64,000 nucleotides of DNA, taken from NCBI GenBank assembly GCA_022575985.1, contig JAKSXM010000263.1, positions 10,892,001 to 10,956,000 of the forward strand. Reading direction: 5' to 3'. Shown here in pieces: positions 59,292 through 64,000 of this stretch (its first letter is position 1; every line of letters starts with the position of its first letter). Both the position numbers and the translations under genes were made by a program. The DNA comes from Anagrus nilaparvatae (taxonomy: Eukaryota > Arthropoda > Insecta > Hymenoptera > Mymaridae). Under the pieces are notes generated by a model. It saw nothing but the letters and a program-made list of their open reading frames with translations, was not told the origin of the DNA and searched no databases.

Positions 59292-61367
59292 CTATTCAAA
59301 AACTTTTATCTAAATTAATTCTGATCTTCATTTAATCACATATAGGTATATAAAATAAGAAAATAAACTTCTAAGTAAATCAGCTGAACACAAGCATGAT
59401 AAATTCTGAAGTTCATTTATGAACTCTTTTATTTCAAATATTAAGTTTTATTTACCTTGTGATATTTAAACCTTCCGACTTCTGTATCAATCAGCTGAAC
59501 ACAAGCATGATAAATTTAGAAGCGAATGACCTCTTTTACATCCGAACACAAGATAGTATCAAAGATCACCCTTGCAGACACATAAAAAATTAAGAACACA
59601 TTAAAATTTTACAGTATCTACAAACCAGCAGTGTTGAATTTAAGAAATATTTAAATATTTATAAATATTTATTTGATTATAATTTATTTTAACACATCTT
59701 GTTAAGAAAAATTCAAACATTCCATCTCGATCAAATACAATATCTTAATATCCTAATTTCATAATATTTAATGATCGTGAGTAGGTACCTATATTAAATT
59801 TTTAAATACGTCACTATAAAATTTAATGTTTGCTTAGATCTAAGACTTTAATAATTTTAATTTTTAGTAACACAAAAAAATTTAATTTATTTTGTGTTTA
59901 AAAACCTCTTTATTTCCTTCTCTTATACATGTATAAATACTGCCTCATCTATTATATTTAATATTATATAATGGTATAGCTTCATATTCTCATCAATTTT
60001 TCCATAATTTAAATAATTTTATTCATAAATGCATTATTTTTAAATTTTATCATCAGTCAGGTTACATAGAACAAAATATTCTAAAAATTTTTGCATTAAA
60101 TTTAAGGTTAGGCATACACGCGCTCTCACACGCAGTGCACATACGTGAGCGAGCGCATATATGAACCCCTATAAAAATTTTATGCAAATATGAGTATGGA
60201 TTACATGTACATGTATCCGCTTCGAACCACTCAAGAACTCACACAAACAAATTCGCACCTCGTGAAAAAAAATTTATTCACATCAATTATGGGGGCATGT
60301 TTATTTTATATGCATGCATAATTATATATTTAACTTTTTATACTTAATAAAGTATATAAAAGACAAACAATCACGCCTTATTTAATAATTTAAAAAAAAC
60401 CCACACATCGAAAATTTAAATAGTTCATTTTGTGCATGGCCCTCAAATATAGAACACATATATAAGAAAGCACACACACACATACAAAACAATGTTTCCG
60501 CATAATAAAATATCCACTCATCCTATTTTCAATTTTCCTGGTCTTTTACATGTATGTAATAAATAGTACATAAAATTAAAACACTCCGAACTCCAAAATT
60601 TAAAAAAAAATTATTCATATACTCTCACATACAGGACACATGTATATTCGAGTATTGATAACTTTCATAAATTTTAACCGCCAAAAAGTAGCGTCTAAAA
60701 TGCGCGGCTAACATTTTATGTATATGTTACATGATTAACTCACACACACACACACATATGCATTTATTAATACATAAAAATATTATTATTGGCCATTAAA
60801 CACACCCACACATACACATTTCTAAAATTAATTTTAATTTTAATGAAAATTAATTTTAAAAAAAATTTTTCGTCATTTTAAAAAAAATTTTATGATAAAA
60901 AAAATTTCATTTGCACTAACATGCCTTCGGGTCGTCAACGACGGCCTTTTTGTACACATTTTAACAAAATAATTTCGCGTCGAAACTCGTCTACACGCGT
61001 AATAAAAAAAATTCAAAATTTTTGTTTTAAAATTTAAATTAATATTTATATCCGAAAATATAAAAAAATTAACTTTTCTTTCTTTTCTATTTTTGCCGGC
61101 TACAAAAAATTTTATCGATCATGCACACATTTTATTTTTCCACTTCCGCTTCGTAAAATAAAGATCTTACCCTCTCTACCTTCAGCCATTTTTAACCTCT
61201 CTCCTTGGTTATGTGAAAAAAAAATTCACACTAAAACACCAAATATTTTAAATAAATAATCTTTTATTTATTTAAAAAAAATAACACCACACACCAAAAT
61301 TTTCTTTTACATAAAAGAAAAGAGAGCTATTTTTATTTCACTCGCGCGTCCGCGAGGGAAGCGTGTT

Positions 61368-61385
61368 ATGCTGCGGCCCATGACC
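61368..61385 (-). other. Primer-binding site of the Copia-like element
   Basis: Immediately inside the 5' LTR, the minus strand reads GGTCATGGGCCGCAGC, similar to the Copia site that pairs with an internal part of initiator Met tRNA. Position and sequence both fit. Confidence 0.6.
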
Positions 61386-61661
61386 TATTAGGTTTGTGGG
61401 TTATTTAAATAAAAACACTTATTTATATTTTAATATAACACTCAATGTTTATTCACGTCTAAATCCCAATCTTAATAATCACGTCTTAATTACACTAAAA
61501 TATAGTTAATAATTAGTTATTATAAAATGTCGAACACGCCGATACAATATAGAGAGAACGATGTCGATACGACGGTTGCTATACAAGCACTGAGAACTTC
61601 GCGTCCCTTTCTTCTCCACATAGTATAAAGTGGATGTGATAGAGAGCGCCACATTCCAACA
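61386..61661 (-). repeat. 5' LTR of the Copia-like element
   Basis: Identical to 54367-54642 and followed by the target duplication ATTTT. The element lies upstream of the BEL/Pao gag in the opposite orientation. Confidence 0.9.
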
Positions 61662-61666
61662 ATTTT

Positions 61667-62243
61667 GCTTATTGAACAATTTTTTTGTAATTAACATCTT
61701 GGTTATTTATATAGTTTTCTTTAAATTAATCTTGAATTAATTATTTTATTTAACATTAGTCTTAATTGTTCAATTCACAATTCTCTTGTAGCAAATGATT
61801 ACCACTTGTTAAAATTTTATTTCAAATTTTAAAACATATTACAAATTATATTATTATTATTTTATAAATTTTGTAAATACTAATGTGCAATTTATCCTTA
61901 TTATTTTTTGTTGTAAATAGTTATTCTTAAAATAATTTGTTTTTTTATTATTACAAATAATTTTTGATTCTGATTCAATTTTTTTTTGGCTATGTAATTT
62001 TTAAACTTATTTACAATTTATAATTGTCATCTAGCTATTTTAATGTTGATTTATTTAATTTTGCAATTTATTCTCAATTAACTTTAATAATTAAAATAAA
62101 TTAATTTAAAATACTATTAACTTTAAAAATTAAATTTTAATCAACTATTACAACAAATTTCAATTATTTTCAATTATATTAACAATTAATTTAATTAGTT
62201 TAAACAATAAATTGCATATTGGTTAATTTTGTACTTAAGAGCC
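61667..62243. other. AT-rich leader before the BEL gag
   Basis: Very AT-rich, no gene. Probably the untranslated leader of the BEL/Pao element, cut by the Copia-like insertion. Confidence 0.4.
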
Positions 62244-63705
62244 ATGGCTTCCATCATTTTGGAACAAAATACTTTGATCCCTAAAATAAAAAATGCTTAT
62301 GAAGCATTTGATAAGGACCCCCAAAAAAGCGTAGCCTCTTGTAGAGTGAGGATGACTGGGCTAATTAAAAATTGGCAAAGGTTTGAAAGCAATCACCATC
62401 AAATCTTTGCCTCTAAAGACTTAGATTCATTAATGAAAGAACAGCCATATTTTACTGATAAAGTTTTTGATCAATTAGATGAACAACATCTTGTAAATTT
62501 AACATTATTTCAAACTTATTTAGACAGTCATACCTCCTCTGAAGATCGTGACCGTGAACAAACCCAAAGCAATATTGTAGTCCATCAACAGTCTGAGGAC
62601 TTAGAGCGTTTGCTGCGTCTCGATCTCCCTGATTTTAGTGGAGATTATAGGGAATGGGAGTCTTTTCGCGATATTCTTCATTCGTCTGTAGTCTCAAAAC
62701 TTAAAATACCTAACATTACTAAATTGCGTCACCTTAGAGCCCATTTAAAAGGCGATGCTGCTGACTTAGTTAGCAGTTATGCGTTAACTGAGGACAATTT
62801 CCTAATTGTCTGGAATAAATTAACTGATAGATTCGAAAATAAAAAGCGCTTAGTAAATGCTCATGTCGCAGCAATTTTTAATATACAACCTATGACTAAG
62901 ACTAGTGCAGTAGAATTAAAAAAAATCTTGGCTAGTCTTACTACTCCTCTTTCTGCATTGAAGGTTTTAGGTCGGCCTATCGATTCGTGGGATGATCTGT
63001 TAATCTTCCACATCCTTTCTTTATTTGATAACGAGACTAAAAGACAGTGGGAATTATACTTGTGCAACGTATCCTTGTCTGCACATTCCACTCAGTTAAC
63101 TAATCAAAATACATCCGTTTCTAATGATAATAATCATGATAATCGTACTTTATCAAATTTTATTTCTGACCCTCCAAATCTTGACTTATTAATTCAATTC
63201 ATGGAAGCCCAAATTGGCATGTTAGAATCCATTGAGGAAAATACTAATGTAATAAATCACGGTAGCAGTGTAAACTCTAATTCGAATAAATTTAAAAACA
63301 ACAATGTAGCTACACAGCCTCAAATACAAGTTTTCCATACTCAATTAAAGTCTAATAATAATAATAATTCCAAATTAGAATGTCTTATGTGTAAAGCCAA
63401 TCATAAATTACAAAACTGCAACAGTTACAAGAAGTTAACCCCTGCTAAAAGATATGAGTTCATAAAGTCTTTACAAAGATGTTGTAATTGTCTTGGCAAT
63501 CATTCCTATTTTAATTGTTCTTCAAATGAACTATGAAATATCTGTAAGAAAAAACATCACACATCCTTGCATGATAACAATTATGTGAACAAATTTCAAA
63601 AACCTCAAGATTCTGATACTGCCAATCATGATTCCGATGAAAATGTCAATTTAATTTCAAATCGAGTCTCAGATAACGATTCTAGTCAAAGTTTTGAATC
63701 AGCTT
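62244..63705 (+). pseudogene. BEL/Pao retrotransposon gag (DUF1759 type) with one nonsense codon
   Basis: Gag packages element RNA into particles. From ATG 62244 (context GCCATGGC) there are 430 codons to a TGA at 63534-63536. The N-terminal 110 residues are helical. LPDFSGDYREWESFRDI (about 62625) opens the DUF1759 core, followed by KLRHLRAHLKGDA and GRPIDSWDDLL. The C-terminal zinc-knuckle region has CLMCKANHKLQNC and CCNCLGNHSYFNC. The frame then continues past the TGA as NICKKKHHTSLH to a stop at 63703-63705. In BEL proteins a Cys is expected at the TGA position, so this looks like a TGT-to-TGA change. No protease or polymerase part follows in the last 300 bases. Confidence 0.85.
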
Positions 63706-64000
63706 AAGCCCCTCAGCTGCCTTCAGATAACTTGTCTTTTTGTTTGTGATGAGCCTAAGTCCTCACTTCCGTCTTAACTGTTTAATCCGGTTAAGCAAGA
63801 GTGCGAAACCCAGTTGTAGGCTCCCATTCAAAATTAAATTAAATTTAAAAAAAAAAAAGTCTTAAAAGTCATAATTTAATCACGTATGTAACTTGTCTAT
63901 TTTTTGATATTTTTTGACCTAAACTCAAAATCCGTATTCTAATATTAGATAGGAGAGTGGTAGATATCAATTTTCTTAATTGTCGTTTTATAAAATTATA
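63706..64000. other. Sequence after the BEL gag, no pol recognised
   Basis: A GC-richer block (63710-63830) without an open frame, then AT-rich DNA. The expected aspartic protease and reverse transcriptase of a BEL/Pao element are not visible, so the element is truncated or interrupted here. Confidence 0.4.

Larger units (their letters stand above)
54367..61661 (-). mobile_element. Copia-like LTR retrotransposon without coding capacity (LARD-like), 7,295 bp
   Basis: Two LTRs of 276 bp (54367-54642, 61386-61661) are identical in every base I compared. The 5-bp duplication ATTTT flanks the insertion (54362-54366 and 61662-61666). On the minus strand the LTR begins TGTTGGAATGTGG. The primer-binding side starts GGTCATGGGCCGCAG (61385 downwards), close to the half-initiator-Met-tRNA site of Copia. 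A purine tract GGGAGGGAG lies directly before the 3' LTR (54643-54651). The 6.7-kb interior has no open frame of useful length on either strand and none of the gag, protease, integrase or reverse transcriptase motifs. It must therefore have moved using proteins from another element. Identical LTRs mean the insertion is recent. Confidence 0.85.

Overview
The window is very AT-rich eukaryotic DNA. It has spliced genes with GT/AG introns, a laccase-type multicopper oxidase exon, LINE, BEL/Pao and Copia-like retroelements, pogo/Tigger-like and CACTA-like DNA transposons, and many fold-back elements. This fits an arthropod, most likely an insect; I lean towards an AT-rich hymenopteran, but the sequence does not prove it. 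There is almost no ordinary single-copy gene content: the window is layers of mobile DNA with host-gene fragments between them.

Layout. 0.6-2.2 kb: decayed protein-primed family B DNA polymerase (Polinton/adintovirus-like), minus strand. 3.7-4.8 kb: fold-back element. 5.4-6.1 kb: decayed LINE reverse transcriptase. 7.3-7.96 kb: a 475-bp repeat unit carrying a complete hammerhead-ribozyme motif, preceded by an inverted part-copy and followed by a second direct copy. That second copy is cut at 7962 and resumes at 38039. Between the cut ends, flanked by a 3-bp GAT duplication, lies a 30,076-bp segment whose ends are inverted repeats rich in CGTATTCG-like motifs. I read this as one giant DNA transposon.

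Inside it, on the plus strand, are an intact 716-codon Tnp2/CACTA-like transposase (24351-26501) and an apparently intact multi-exon DUF4806-type gene (30757-36617). A zinc-binding exon (17307-17485) has a compatible intron phase and may be the start of the DUF4806 gene. If so, the transposase would lie in that gene's large intron, as in maize En/Spm. On the minus strand the element holds broken pieces of two cellular genes, MFSD6-like and MSH5-like. Six or more small inverted-repeat elements are nested in it.

38.2-45 kb: a single laccase exon, a 1.8-kb TIR element, and a Tigger-like element split by a 1.7-kb near-perfect palindrome. 45.6-48.5 kb: degenerate Jockey/CR1-group LINE with a CTTAT-repeat tail. 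48.9-52 kb: THAP-transposon remnants, a tandem 394-bp duplication and a satellite-like array of about 172-bp units. 54.4-61.7 kb: a 7.3-kb Copia-like LTR retrotransposon on the minus strand with identical LTRs and a perfect 5-bp target duplication, but no coding capacity. 62.2-63.7 kb: a BEL/Pao gag with a nonsense mutation in its zinc-knuckle region.
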